Part shown: piece by piece, positions 39,466 to 47,577 of the stretch
Position numbering within the stretch: position 1 is the first letter of the stretch
Layout: every line of letters begins with the position of its first letter
NCBI RefSeq assembly: GCF_918814575.1
Contig: NZ_CAKKNS010000001.1
Location: 396,182 to 460,181, forward strand
Reading direction: 5' to 3'
Length of the DNA stretch: 64,000 nt
DNA from: Periweissella fabaria
GTDB lineage: Bacteria; Bacillota; Bacilli; Lactobacillales; Lactobacillaceae
Position numbers and translations under genes: made by a program
Notes under the pieces: generated by a model
Told to the model about the DNA's origin: nothing
The model's database searches: none
Seen by the model: the letters and a program-made list of their open reading frames with translations, nothing else

Positions 39466-39795
39466 AGTAAGTAAATCTAATTTCCCTGATGTGATATTTT
39501 CTGCTTGAGTTTTTTTGAATATATCTTGTTGCTGTTTGCCTTTCTCTTCAGATAAGGTAAACAGCTCTTTTTTATTTACACCTTCCATCTCATTTCTCCT
39601 TAAATTTGTACATCTAGTAGTTTTGCTAACTTCTTTTGTATCTTTAGGTGTTGTATTACCTGCAATAGCTCGTGAAACTTGTGCTGGCATCGTGTTCAAC
39701 ATTTCAGCAACTTCAACCTGCTTCAAACCTCGACTAATTAATGCAATTTTGAATGTATTTTGAACATTCTTTGCAGCTTGTTCTAATCCGGTCAT
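39406..39795 (-). CDS. Cro-like HTH protein, possibly two fused or broken genes
   Basis: The first ~55 residues are an XRE/Cro-type helix-turn-helix: LISRGLKQVEVAEMLNTMPA followed by QVSRAIAGNTTPKDT. The remainder (MEGVNKKELFTLSEEKGKQQ) has its own AAGGAG site seven bases before an in-frame ATG and may be a separate gene joined after loss of a stop. Such proteins are the early-gene repressor of the lytic switch. It is divergent from the CI-like gene across 260 bases with operator palindromes. Confidence 0.6.
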   Translation of the reverse strand: MTGLEQAAKNVQNTFKIALISRGLKQVEVAEMLNTMPAQVSRAIAGNTTPKDTKEVSKTTRCTNLRRNEMEGVNKKELFTLSEEKGKQQQDIFKKTQAENITSGKLDLLTLLIIPRNDTKFYQSVNSSN

Positions 39796-39830
39796 TTTTA
39801 CCCTCCTTGTAATTTATTCATCAAATTATT

Positions 39831-39863
39831 GCATTTATTTTACAACTATTGTAAAATAAATGC
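39831..39863. promoter_or_regulatory. Phage switch operator, perfect palindrome
   Basis: Two 15-base arms, GCATTTATTTTACAA and its exact reverse complement, are separated by CTA. It lies just before the Cro-like gene. The inner half-site TTnACAA-CTA-TTGTnAA recurs at 39976. Confidence 0.7.
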
Positions 39864-39975
39864 ATACCAAATAAGCAAAAGAAATCTATTATAGATATAT
39901 ACGTGTTCGCCAAAACAATTAGTATATCTAAAATTTAGTTTTTCTTTTTTGCTGTATTACTTGATGAATTATTTT

Positions 39976-39992
39976 TTCACAACTATTGTTAA
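39976..39992. promoter_or_regulatory. Second phage switch operator
   Basis: TTCACAACTATTGTTAA repeats the core of the palindrome at 39831 with one mismatch between arms. A further half-site TTTGTGAA is at about 40016. This is the expected operator set of the CI/Cro switch. Confidence 0.6.
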
Positions 39993-40055
39993 ATTAATCA
40001 ACTATTTTTATAACGTTTGTGAAATATTTTCGTCGATTATCAAAGGAAAGTTGAT

Positions 40056-40385
40056 ATGACGCTATTTGAACGCACTAAAGAAATTTCAAAATTACGTGGT
40101 TATAGCTTACAAACTGTAGCCGAAAAAGCAGGACTAAGTAAAAATGCTATCTACAATTGGAAAACTAAAGAACCTAGCGAAGTTTCATTGAAGGCCGTTT
40201 CTGCTGTACTTAATGTAGATACTGACTATCTTTTAGGCAATACTGATGAGATGCATTCAGCAAAACCAACATCTAATACTGCTGATCTAGCTAAAGAAGG
40301 TGTCTTCTTGTATCAGGGACAAGAAATATCCGATGAACAGATGGAAATCTTAAAATCTATCATCGACAGTTGGAAGAAGGATTAA
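40056..40385 (+). CDS. CI-like phage repressor
   Basis: A 109-residue XRE-family repressor. The helix-turn-helix reads GYSLQTVAEKAGLSKNAIYN then WKTKEPSEVSLKAVSAVLNV. The short C-terminal part ends EQMEILKSIIDSWKKD. It lacks a self-cleaving peptidase domain; such short repressors are instead inactivated by the ImmA protease encoded next to it. It is intact, so it may still repress related incoming phages. The spacing to the next gene is one base. Confidence 0.85.
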   Translation: MTLFERTKEISKLRGYSLQTVAEKAGLSKNAIYNWKTKEPSEVSLKAVSAVLNVDTDYLLGNTDEMHSAKPTSNTADLAKEGVFLYQGQEISDEQMEILKSIIDSWKKD

Positions 40386-40386
40386 T

Positions 40387-40775
40387 ATGGATATAGCCAG
40401 TGATTTAATAAACTTTGCTATGGAGCATGGGATAGCTGTTGAACTCCGTAGAGACTTGTCCCCGAACATTCCTTCCATAGCATTACCACAAATAAAAAAA
40501 TCATGGTTAATGCTAATAACCATGATTACATATTTCAATTTGCGCACGAAATGGGACACATACTTAATGATGATATAGCGTTAGCCCCTTTATACTTTTC
40601 TGCTAATAATCGTTCAAAGTTAGAGGTTGCTGCTAATCGTACAGCCATAAGAATCCTCATGCCCTTTTATTGTGATGTTAGAGAACCATATATGGCCCGT
40701 AGTACCGACTTTGTAGATATTTTTAATGCTCCTAGTTGGCTCGATTCAATTGTATGTGAAGAAATTGAAAACTAA
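40387..40775 (+). pseudogene. ImmA/IrrE-type metallopeptidase, frameshifted
   Basis: ImmA proteases cut the phage or ICE repressor to trigger induction. The first part reads MDIASDLINFAMEHGIAVEL to SIALPQIKK, then the frame shifts by one base in an A7 run near 40496. The second part, in a new frame, has FQFAHEMGHILND with the zinc-binding HExxH motif and the end DSIVCEEIEN. Without frameshifting no full enzyme is made, so the repressor could not be inactivated in the usual way. Confidence 0.75.
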
Positions 40776-40874
40776 TATGTTAAGTAATCCATATTAAAAA
40801 TGTAATATGCGTATTCTACGAATTAAATAAACGTGTAATCCTGATCCACGCAAAAAGCTGTTAAGGATATATTT

Positions 40875-41264
40875 ATGGGACTATTCAATGATTCAAAATC
40901 AGGTATTAATCTATTTCCAACGTCAAATGATGAAAAAACATTTTACATTAAGTCTAGTAAAACTACAGTTCGATTGGATACTAATTTTATTCGAATTGCT
41001 CGTGGAGGTGCTATTAATACCATTTTACAAGGACTTGATGGTGAAAAATCAATTTTATTACGAGAAATAACTGCTTATCAATTAAAGGAACCAGGTCTTA
41101 CCGTTGGCTATCTTCAAATCAACTATCCTGGATCACAAGATACTAAAGGTGGAGTAACTGATGCTATTAAGGATGAAAATACTATTTCATTCATAAAAAC
41201 TGAAAAAGAAGATATTCTTCAGTTAAAGATTGCGATTGAGACTGCAATTATAAATAAACATTAA
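40875..41264 (+). CDS. PH-like (DUF4429-type) phage protein
   Basis: A 129-residue protein that looks like the bacterial PH-like domain found in DUF4429 proteins: a beta-rich core with TVRLDTNFIRIARGGAINTI and VGYLQINYPGSQDTKGGVTD, ending in an amphipathic helix. Similar genes sit in the lysogeny modules of lactic acid bacterial phages, where superinfection-exclusion genes also occur. AAGGATAT precedes the start. The function of this family is not firmly known. Confidence 0.6.
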   Translation: MGLFNDSKSGINLFPTSNDEKTFYIKSSKTTVRLDTNFIRIARGGAINTILQGLDGEKSILLREITAYQLKEPGLTVGYLQINYPGSQDTKGGVTDAIKDENTISFIKTEKEDILQLKIAIETAIINKH

Positions 41265-41340
41265 ATAGCAATTCTTACCTAATTTGTTATGACATTAATT
41301 ATAATTGTTTCAGTCTGACGTAGTAAGGATATTCGAATCT

Positions 41341-41462
41341 TTACGCTAATCAAAAAAGCCCACGAACTCAACTACGTTAACGTTATTCCTGATCGCATGG
41401 AATATGTGGTTAAAGAAGAAATTGAAAACTACTTCACTGCTGGTCACTCAAATGACCGCTGA
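41341..41462 (+). pseudogene. Fragment of a second ImmA-like C terminus
   Basis: The frame reads LIKKAHELNYVNVIPDRMEY, then VVKEEIENYFTAGHSNDR and a stop. The end VKEEIENYF parallels the VCEEIEN end of the neighbouring ImmA and suggests a relic of another lysogeny module left by recombination. Confidence 0.4.
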
Positions 41463-41507
41463 TATTGAAAATGTTTATTTTATATAAAATTACGGGAGAC
41501 TATTAAA

Positions 41508-42497
41508 TTGTCAAATGAAAAAAATTCTAACATTTTAAGCGCACAAGAAATAGATAACTTAATTATGGATTTTAGACATGATAGAAATAAAGACTTTTTA
41601 TCTAATTTAGATAATATACTTGCTGGTTTAAAAAAATTATATCTAGATGAGGTAGCGTTTATAGATTTAGAAGAAAGTTTAAACCCAATGTATAGTTGGA
41701 AAAATAATAATCTTAAAATTACATTTTTGGCAATAACTTTACAAAATGTTGACTTCATAGATTTATTGGCATTAGTACAAAAAAATGATGAAAATAACAT
41801 TAACTTTATAGATCTTACAGCTAAAACTAATTCTTTCGATTTCTTTTCAATATCTACAAGTACGGAATCCCGACTTCAATTTCTTTTTAATAAGGAACTA
41901 ATTGACTTTGAAAAAGAAAACATTATAGCAGCAGCAAGCGCTTCAAACACTTTTAGTTTTGGAATAAAAAATTGGATTTCCAAATGGGTTTCTAATGAAT
42001 ATAATGGGAATGTTTCTGAATTAAAATTACCTAGTAAAGATTTAATAGATTTTGATTCAGTAAGCTTACATAGAGCTAAATTTGAATTTGATGATATGCT
42101 CGCAACTCTAAATAACGAACAATTTTCAGCCGAATTGAACGAAGTTTTATTTGGATATAATCAGAAAAAGTGGTTTATTGCAGCAGCAGGAATAGGTAGT
42201 TTATTAGAACATCTAATGCATTTAACTCTTAAAAATTATAAAGATTTAAAAGGTCTTAGAAAAGACCCTACGGCTCATGATTACATTAACAAATTTGACG
42301 CAAGTCAGCATATTACTTTTGATTCACGTCAACATAGTTATATTAACACTCTCTTCTCAATCAGAAATTCTGTATCCCATCATAATGATGGGTTTACAGG
42401 TAAAGAGCAATGCGATCAACTTTTAAGTGGCGTAAAGAATATATTTACAAATTACTATATTCCAAGTTTAGCTTATTATAAAGCTCATCAAAAATAG
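41508..42497 (+). CDS. HEPN-motif protein, candidate phage-borne defence gene
   Basis: A 329-residue protein with a TTG start preceded by GGGAG. The C-terminal part has WFIAAAGIGSLLEHLMHLTL followed by LFSIRNSVSHHNDG, which contains R-N-x3-H (about Arg286 to His291), the motif of HEPN RNase domains. The N-terminal ~200 residues are helical and Asn/Asp-rich, with no family I can name. It lies between the repressor-ImmA module and the integrase, where prophages carry abortive-infection or exclusion genes. It is one of few intact genes in the remnant. A defence role is inference. Confidence 0.6.
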   Translation: MSNEKNSNILSAQEIDNLIMDFRHDRNKDFLSNLDNILAGLKKLYLDEVAFIDLEESLNPMYSWKNNNLKITFLAITLQNVDFIDLLALVQKNDENNINFIDLTAKTNSFDFFSISTSTESRLQFLFNKELIDFEKENIIAAASASNTFSFGIKNWISKWVSNEYNGNVSELKLPSKDLIDFDSVSLHRAKFEFDDMLATLNNEQFSAELNEVLFGYNQKKWFIAAAGIGSLLEHLMHLTLKNYKDLKGLRKDPTAHDYINKFDASQHITFDSRQHSYINTLFSIRNSVSHHNDGFTGKEQCDQLLSGVKNIFTNYYIPSLAYYKAHQK

Positions 42498-42660
42498 ATA
42501 CTTGTTTCAAGTTAAAAGAATCAAAAATCATTTTACCATTTGTATCAATGTCATATCTTGTTCCATTTTCATCAATTGATACATCATAAATATTATGGTC
42601 AAAAACAAAATAATCTATGACTTCTATTAACGTTGTTATCTCATCTTTCGTTGGATTCAT
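42445..42660 (-). CDS. 71-residue phage protein, unknown
   Basis: The product starts MNPTKDEITTLIEVIDYFVF and is acidic with beta-strand character. AGGAGGATAACC precedes the start. Its 3' end overlaps the end of the HEPN gene by 53 bases in the opposite direction, so the two transcripts would be complementary there. No family is known to me. Confidence 0.5.
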   Translation of the reverse strand: MNPTKDEITTLIEVIDYFVFDHNIYDVSIDENGTRYDIDTNGKMIFDSFNLKQVSIFDELYNKLNLEYSNL

Positions 42661-42712
42661 ATGGTTATCCTCCTGATATTTTTTCAAATTCAGTATATCA
42701 GTTATAAGAAAT

Positions 42713-42753
42713 AAAAAACAGGACACGCCCCGTCGAAAGTTTGTGTCCTGTTT
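42713..42753. terminator. Bidirectional phage terminator
   Basis: AAAACAGGACAC and GTGTCCTGTTT flank a loop, with A/T runs on both sides, between the cargo genes and the integrase. Confidence 0.75.
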
Positions 42754-42851
42754 ATGAAATTAATACCCTACTAGAGGGCCTTATGCTTAAAATTATAGCA
42801 TACGTAAGCCCCTTATTTAAGTATCACTACTATATTAGGAGGCTTTTTATT

Positions 42852-43895
42852 ATGGCAAGTTTTGAAAAACGTGGCAAAAAATGGCGTGCAGTCGTTTCAG
42901 TGATGGAAGCAGGAGCACGTAAAAAAGTAAGCAAGACCTTTACCTTAAAACGTGAAGCTGAGGCATGGGCCACTGAAATGGAGTCTGATCGCAATAAAGG
43001 TGTCGTTCTTGTTGAATCAGATATGCTATTGGCGGATTACTTCCAAAAATGGTATGAGCAGTACCGTAAACCAGACATCAGAGCATCTACAACCAACACT
43101 TATCATACTCAGGTATATCGATTAAATAAGTATTTTGGTGATGTGCGTTTGAATAATATGAGTTCTGCACTGCTTCAAGAACGATTTAATGAATTTGCCA
43201 AAGATGTGTCTTACTCCGGAGTTACAACTCTCCTAACACGTCTAAAAGCTGCTTTGAACGATGCTATTTTAGACGGTTATGTACGTAAAAATGTGTGGAG
43301 TCGTTTGAAAAATCGTGCAGAGTTCTCAGAAAAGAAACTAAAATTTATGTCTGCAACTGACTTTAAAAAATTGCAAAATTATCTCTATGCTCATATTAAT
43401 GATGACGAACGAAACTTAATGATTCTCACTGCGTTAGAAACTGGTGCACGCCAAGGAGAGGTTCTCGCCCTCACCCCAAGTGATGTTCAAGACGACATGA
43501 TATCTATCACTAAATCGTTTTCTCAATACAACATGGAAGTGACATTGCCAAAAACTAAAGAATCTGTCCGAACAATTACAATTTCCCACAGATTACAGAA
43601 TGTATTACTTGAACATTCATATAATGATCAACAAATATTTAGGCATTGCAGAAATGGTTATATCGCTTTTCAGCTTCGTAAAGTTCTTAAAGAATTGGCA
43701 ATACCGGATGTTTCTTATCACGCATTAAGACACTCTCATGTTTCCTTTTTGTTGTATAACGGTGTTGCTCTAGAATATGTATCAAAACGGATTGGCCATA
43801 AAAACCCAAAAATCACGTTAGAAGTTTATGCCCATTTACTAAAGGAACGAGAAATCAACGAAAGTGAAAAAACCATTGAATTATTAAACGAATAA
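42852..43895 (+). CDS. int: Phage integrase, tyrosine recombinase
   Basis: A 347-residue tyrosine recombinase that integrates and excises the phage. An N-terminal AP2-like arm-binding segment (MASFEKRGKKWRAVVSV) precedes the core-binding domain. The catalytic residues are visible: Arg in ALETGARQGEVLAL, His-x-x-Arg in SYHALRHSHVSFLL, His in RIGHKNPKIT and the nucleophile Tyr in LEVYAHLLKE. I start at MASFEKRG after AGGAGGC. It reads toward the cas9 junction 90 bases away, as integrases usually lie next to their attachment site. It appears intact. Confidence 0.93.
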   Translation: MASFEKRGKKWRAVVSVMEAGARKKVSKTFTLKREAEAWATEMESDRNKGVVLVESDMLLADYFQKWYEQYRKPDIRASTTNTYHTQVYRLNKYFGDVRLNNMSSALLQERFNEFAKDVSYSGVTTLLTRLKAALNDAILDGYVRKNVWSRLKNRAEFSEKKLKFMSATDFKKLQNYLYAHINDDERNLMILTALETGARQGEVLALTPSDVQDDMISITKSFSQYNMEVTLPKTKESVRTITISHRLQNVLLEHSYNDQQIFRHCRNGYIAFQLRKVLKELAIPDVSYHALRHSHVSFLLYNGVALEYVSKRIGHKNPKITLEVYAHLLKEREINESEKTIELLNE

Positions 43896-43984
43896 TCCCA
43901 CGTCCCCAAATGTCCCCAGATATATTTATATGTACTTAAAATCGTTGTTATATCAACGTTTAACCTTATGTTTTTTCTCAAGAA
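43896..43984. promoter_or_regulatory. Phage-chromosome junction and attachment region
   Basis: Between the integrase stop and the last recognisable cas9 codon lie about 90 phage bases, including the inverted repeat CGTTG-TTATAT-CAACG at about 43943 and two tccccagat/tccccaaat-like repeats at 43908. The core sequence cannot be fixed because the partner site at the other phage end has been lost. Confidence 0.5.
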
Positions 43985-45742
43985 TAAATTAGAGTTGAAT
44001 TTATTTTCACTATTGGCCAATCCAGATAATTCACCCTTCAGACCATATTTACTCATTAAGAATGCCGCGACATCTTCCAGTTTAACCTTACTATTTTCAG
44101 TAAAGACTTCATCAAAGATTGCTTGTTTAAAACTAACATCCAAGCGCTTACCATTTAGGCGGACATTATTAAGTTCTTGCAAGACATTATACTTTTCATA
44201 CGTTGGCGTGTGCTTGGCTAACGCTGGTTCACCAAATAAATATGTATCCGTACTAATCATCGCATTAATGAACTTCTTGGCCGATTCATCAGTATCAATG
44301 ACTTGTTTGAAGTTCCATGGGGTAATCGCCGCAGCACTCTTACGCACCATCCAGTGATTAGCTTGATCCCGCCCCTTCGCATTTTGACCAACGACCATTG
44401 GCCCAACGTAATATGGCACCCGGAACTTCAAGAGGCCCATTAATTTATTTTGCGCAATTCCTTTTTCATCAACATATGTGTCTTGTAAAAATGGATAGTA
44501 TTGACTTTGATTGGCAATAATGGCTTTTAATTCTTCCGCATGTAACTGGACTGGAATCGTCCCGTTGGCTTTAGTCCGTTGTCGTGGCAAGAAGTTATCA
44601 CTATTGTCAGCAAGTTCAAAATCGGCTAAAACATCAGCTGGGACAACCCCGTCAAGCGCTGCCAACATGGCTTTAAGTCCCTTAGCATGTTCATCAGGAT
44701 TATCACTTAATAATTGCTTATGCGCCGCATTGACCGCTACTTTATTTTCACGCGTCCGCCCATGGGCTTTGATATATGCCCAATTTTGCTTGTGGGCTTC
44801 ATATCCAGCAACCATTGCTGCTGATAATGATGGTTTGCCTTTTAATAACATCTGCAAGGTTAAACCATCAAAGGCATCCTTTAAACTATACAAAACACTA
44901 CTTAAATCCGCATCATTCAATAAATCACTAACAATTGCCAATTTCTCGTCAATGTCCGCATTATTCATGTTAAATTTCCATGGCTTCGCTTCATCCCCTA
45001 CCACTTTACGGCCAAACAAATTAGCCGCATTAACATTTAAACCGACCAGCGCATTAAAAATTTCTTTGGCAACCCGTTTATCAATATTAACTAGTTCACG
45101 GGCCGCTTCTACCCGTGCGGTACGATTTAATTTCGTATCGACTAAACTAGCAACCAATTGATTGGGATTGTTAATCACGTATTCTGGATCAAGCATTTGA
45201 AGGGCTTCCCCAAATGCCTGTACATCAAACACTGCTGCCAAATTCAATTCAGCGGCGTTCATCAAGAAATTACCGCGGTACTTCATCAAGTGGTGAATTG
45301 CCAAGTAAACTTCCCGTAAATCGTGCTGCTTTGGATCTTGCATCAATGCTGCCCGTAAGTGATAAATTGTAGGATACTTTTGGTAAAATGCCTTATCCGC
45401 ATCGTTATTACCAAATAATGACCCTTGGTACCAATTATTATGATTAGCCGCATCATCTGGATGAACCCACGAATACTGAAGCCGGTGTAGAAATTCAGTA
45501 TCGCCTGTTTGAGCTAATGCCGGTGCAAACAATTCGTTTAATAACCCTAAGCGCCAGTGTCGCCGAGCTAACCGGCGGCGCGTTGTCCGATATGTCCGAC
45601 GATCTGCCGCCGTAGTTGCACTTTCAAATAAACGCACCCCAATTAAATTTTTTCCTTTTTTACGTACTAGCCGATTATGGTCATCAACAACTGACCATCC
45701 AACTGAAGCGACTCCGATATCAAGTCCAACATTATACCCCAT
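43985..45742 (-). pseudogene. cas9: Type II-A cas9, 5' half only
   Basis: Cas9 is the RNA-guided DNA nuclease of type II CRISPR systems. The protein begins MGYNVGLDIGVASVGWSVVD with the RuvC-I aspartate at residue 8. The arginine-rich bridge helix follows (RRTYRTTRRRLARRHWRLGL), then the REC lobe with HHLMKYRGNFLMNAAELNLA. After about 586 codons similarity stops at KFNSNL, and the frame runs on through phage DNA to a stop at 43826. The HNH, RuvC-II/III and PAM-interacting parts (more than half of a ~1,350-residue enzyme) are missing. GGAG precedes the start. No cas1, cas2, csn2 or array is seen in the window. Confidence 0.92.
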
Positions 45743-45886
45743 AGCTAAAACTCCTTTTATTGTTTTATAACAAATAAATATATACTTATTTAAAGAAATT
45801 ATACTTTTATTTAACATTAAAACAAATAAAAATTTATTAATTGATTGAAATGCATAACATAGTCTCCTATTTTATTAGCATATACC
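45743..45886 (-). other. cas9 leader region
   Basis: AT-rich DNA between the truncated cas9 and the next terminator. In several type II-A loci the tracrRNA lies here or just upstream, but I see no convincing anti-repeat or tracr-type hairpins. A mini-frame MHFNQLINFYLF with GGAG ahead is probably chance. Confidence 0.3.
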
Positions 45887-45918
45887 AAAAAAGCCGAGAG
45901 CAAATTTCTCCCGACTTC
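45887..45918 (-). terminator. Terminator upstream of cas9
   Basis: AGTCGGGAG and CTCTCGGCT pair over nine positions with two G-U pairs, followed by TTTTTT on the minus strand. It ends the DUF697-like gene. Confidence 0.8.
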
Positions 45919-45934
45919 TATTAACTAGCCTATA

Positions 45935-46645
45935 TTAATCGTGATCATGATGGTGGTGATGATGTTCATCATGGCGTAACTTTTTGAGTTCCTTTTCACG
46001 GGCTTCTTGCTGATGATGTTCATCACGCATTTGTTTGAGACCGCCCCATGCATTTTGTAAGAGGCCATTATTGGTTTGCTCATCTAATGGCAGTTTAGGC
46101 ATTTCACTTGTATCCGGATGTGGGATAGTAGCTCCTACCTCAGGCTGCATAGTAGCTTGATTTTTATCGACTTGGGCCTGATCAACATTGTTCAAGTATT
46201 GGGTTGCTACCCGTAATAAGGCTACTTGAAGGTCAGTTTCATCCTTAATGGTTCCCATTTCAAGGCCCTTATCAATTTCATTTCCCATAATTTGCAAGTA
46301 TAAGGCAGCATCTTTAGCATTCATAACACTCGCCCCAATTTCTGAAATTGATGGAATAAATAAACGTTTTAGTTCTTGTTTGATTCCCGCTTTAACAACC
46401 CCTTGAACTAATCCATTTAATTCGCTTTGCAACACTTCTTTAGAAATTGTTTGACCATGCACGCTATAAATTGTTTGAATCATTTTTATCTGTGTCGGAA
46501 TTAAACCAGCCGATCCCGAAAATGGAATTGGCGTCGCTGCGATAGCCGCCGCTTGGGCCATTGCCACTTCAATCGCATGCTTAACCTCCGCATTGCTATT
46601 GTCCCCACCGCGCATCAATGTTTTAAATCCATCTAAAAGTCCCAT
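45935..46645 (-). CDS. DUF697-like protein with His-rich tail
   Basis: A 236-residue protein whose N-terminal half resembles the DUF697 membrane-associated helical domain (AIEVAMAQAAAIAATPIPFS then GLIPTQIKMIQTIYSVHGQT and LFIPSISEIGASVMNAKDAA). The C-terminal region is a charged coiled-coil-like linker ending RHDEHHHHHHDHD, a natural histidine cluster able to bind Ni, Zn or similar ions. In other bacteria DUF697 often accompanies a GTPase domain; none is present here. The gene is single and not obviously part of the cas operon. Confidence 0.65.
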   Translation of the reverse strand: MGLLDGFKTLMRGGDNSNAEVKHAIEVAMAQAAAIAATPIPFSGSAGLIPTQIKMIQTIYSVHGQTISKEVLQSELNGLVQGVVKAGIKQELKRLFIPSISEIGASVMNAKDAALYLQIMGNEIDKGLEMGTIKDETDLQVALLRVATQYLNNVDQAQVDKNQATMQPEVGATIPHPDTSEMPKLPLDEQTNNGLLQNAWGGLKQMRDEHHQQEAREKELKKLRHDEHHHHHHDHD

Positions 46646-46789
46646 TATATCACCCCTGTACTGAATTAATATTTTTAGTATAGCACGGTTAATTACTAAT
46701 ACTTTGCCAAATTAATAAGTGGTGCTTTATTTAAGGTAAACGGCGTTATTTAGCTAGTGAAAAACCGCTTTTTGTGCCCCAAATACAAT

Positions 46790-46822
46790 AAAAAAGTTCG
46801 TCGTCAAAATGACAACGAACTC
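46790..46822 (-). terminator. HAD gene terminator
   Basis: AGTTCGTTGTCATT and GACGACGAACTT form a stem with a T run on the minus strand, starting at the stop codon of the HAD gene. Confidence 0.8.
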
Positions 46823-46823
46823 C

Positions 46824-47471
46824 TTAATCAATCTTCAATAATTGTTTTGGTTTGTTAACCACAAATGTTGGTTCTTGTACGACCAATTCTTTTTTACTAT
46901 GGGTTCCCCAAGTAACGGCGCATGTCGCAACCCCGGCGGCTTGTCCCATTTGTAAGTCAAAAATGGCATCCCCAATCATAACTGATTTATTGGGATCCAA
47001 GTGATACTTCTTAAGTAGGAATAAAAGCCCATCTGGAGCCGGTTTAAATTTCTTAACTTGATCTGAACCAAGGACCGCATCGAAATACTGATCAATCTCT
47101 AATTGTTCCAAATTACGAATTAATGCTGCCGAGTGTTTACTTGATACAACAAATAATTGTTTGCCCTCATCATGTAGTTGCTTAAGGACCTTTTCAATAT
47201 GTGGAAATAACGTCAAATTACTACTTTCCATTTGCTTGTAATATGACCGAAAAATGGCCAACAATGCTTTGAATTCATAGTCAGTAAATTCAGCATCTGG
47301 TGCTAGCTTTTTAAATGATACTTCAATTGGAACACCCATAAAATAAGCAATGGCATCTTCATCAGGGACGGCCAAATCATAGTCACGAAATGCTGCTTGT
47401 GTGGCTAAGATTGCCGTCTGGCCGGAGTCGGCTAAAGTCCCATCAAAATCAAAAAAATAATTATCCATCAT
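46824..47471 (-). CDS. HAD-superfamily phosphatase (Gph/PpaX-like)
   Basis: A 215-residue HAD hydrolase. The nucleophile motif is NYFFDFDGTLADSG; motif II lies in LFVVSSKHSAALIRNLEQ, motif III lysine in DQVKKFKPAPDGLL and motif IV in SVMIGDAIFDLQMG. A helical cap lies between motifs I and II. The layout matches phosphoglycolate phosphatase and pyrophosphatase PpaX types. The substrate is not certain. AAAGGAGAC precedes two adjacent ATG codons. Confidence 0.9.
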   Translation of the reverse strand: MMDNYFFDFDGTLADSGQTAILATQAAFRDYDLAVPDEDAIAYFMGVPIEVSFKKLAPDAEFTDYEFKALLAIFRSYYKQMESSNLTLFPHIEKVLKQLHDEGKQLFVVSSKHSAALIRNLEQLEIDQYFDAVLGSDQVKKFKPAPDGLLFLLKKYHLDPNKSVMIGDAIFDLQMGQAAGVATCAVTWGTHSKKELVVQEPTFVVNKPKQLLKID

Positions 47472-47577
47472 TTAGTCTCCTTTTAGACTTTATTAATAAT
47501 ATACCAAACCCCCATTAACAAGACAAGTCATGATTATCACGCCTAACACGGTGTTGTTCGATACGCTAGCAAGCCTA

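Larger units (their letters stand above)
34637..43984. mobile_element. Decayed prophage integrated in cas9
   Basis: A remnant of a siphophage with, from right to left, integrase, superinfection-type cargo genes, ImmA and CI-like repressor, divergent Cro-like gene, antirepressor, unknown small genes, terminase small and large subunits and a portal fragment. Head, tail, lysis genes and one attachment site are missing. The right edge lies inside cas9. The left edge is where portal similarity ends, next to an unrelated small gene. Several genes carry nonsense codons and frameshifts, so it cannot form particles. The base composition is visibly more AT-rich than the flanks. Confidence 0.85.

Noticed and set aside
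34637-43895. All frameshifts as sequencing errors
   Set aside because: Some (A7 run in ImmA, T5 in the glycosyltransferase, GGGG in the small terminase) could be errors, but the antirepressor, portal and terminase nonsense codons are substitutions and there are gross deletions, so the prophage is truly decayed.
42852-43984. tRNA gene as the phage attachment site
   Set aside because: No tRNA-like sequence is found at either phage edge; the right edge is inside cas9.
43900-46000. A CRISPR array or tracrRNA near cas9
   Set aside because: I looked on both sides of the cas9 fragment for 36-base repeats with unique spacers and for an anti-repeat followed by tracr-type hairpins and saw none. The array and the other cas genes are presumably lost or elsewhere.
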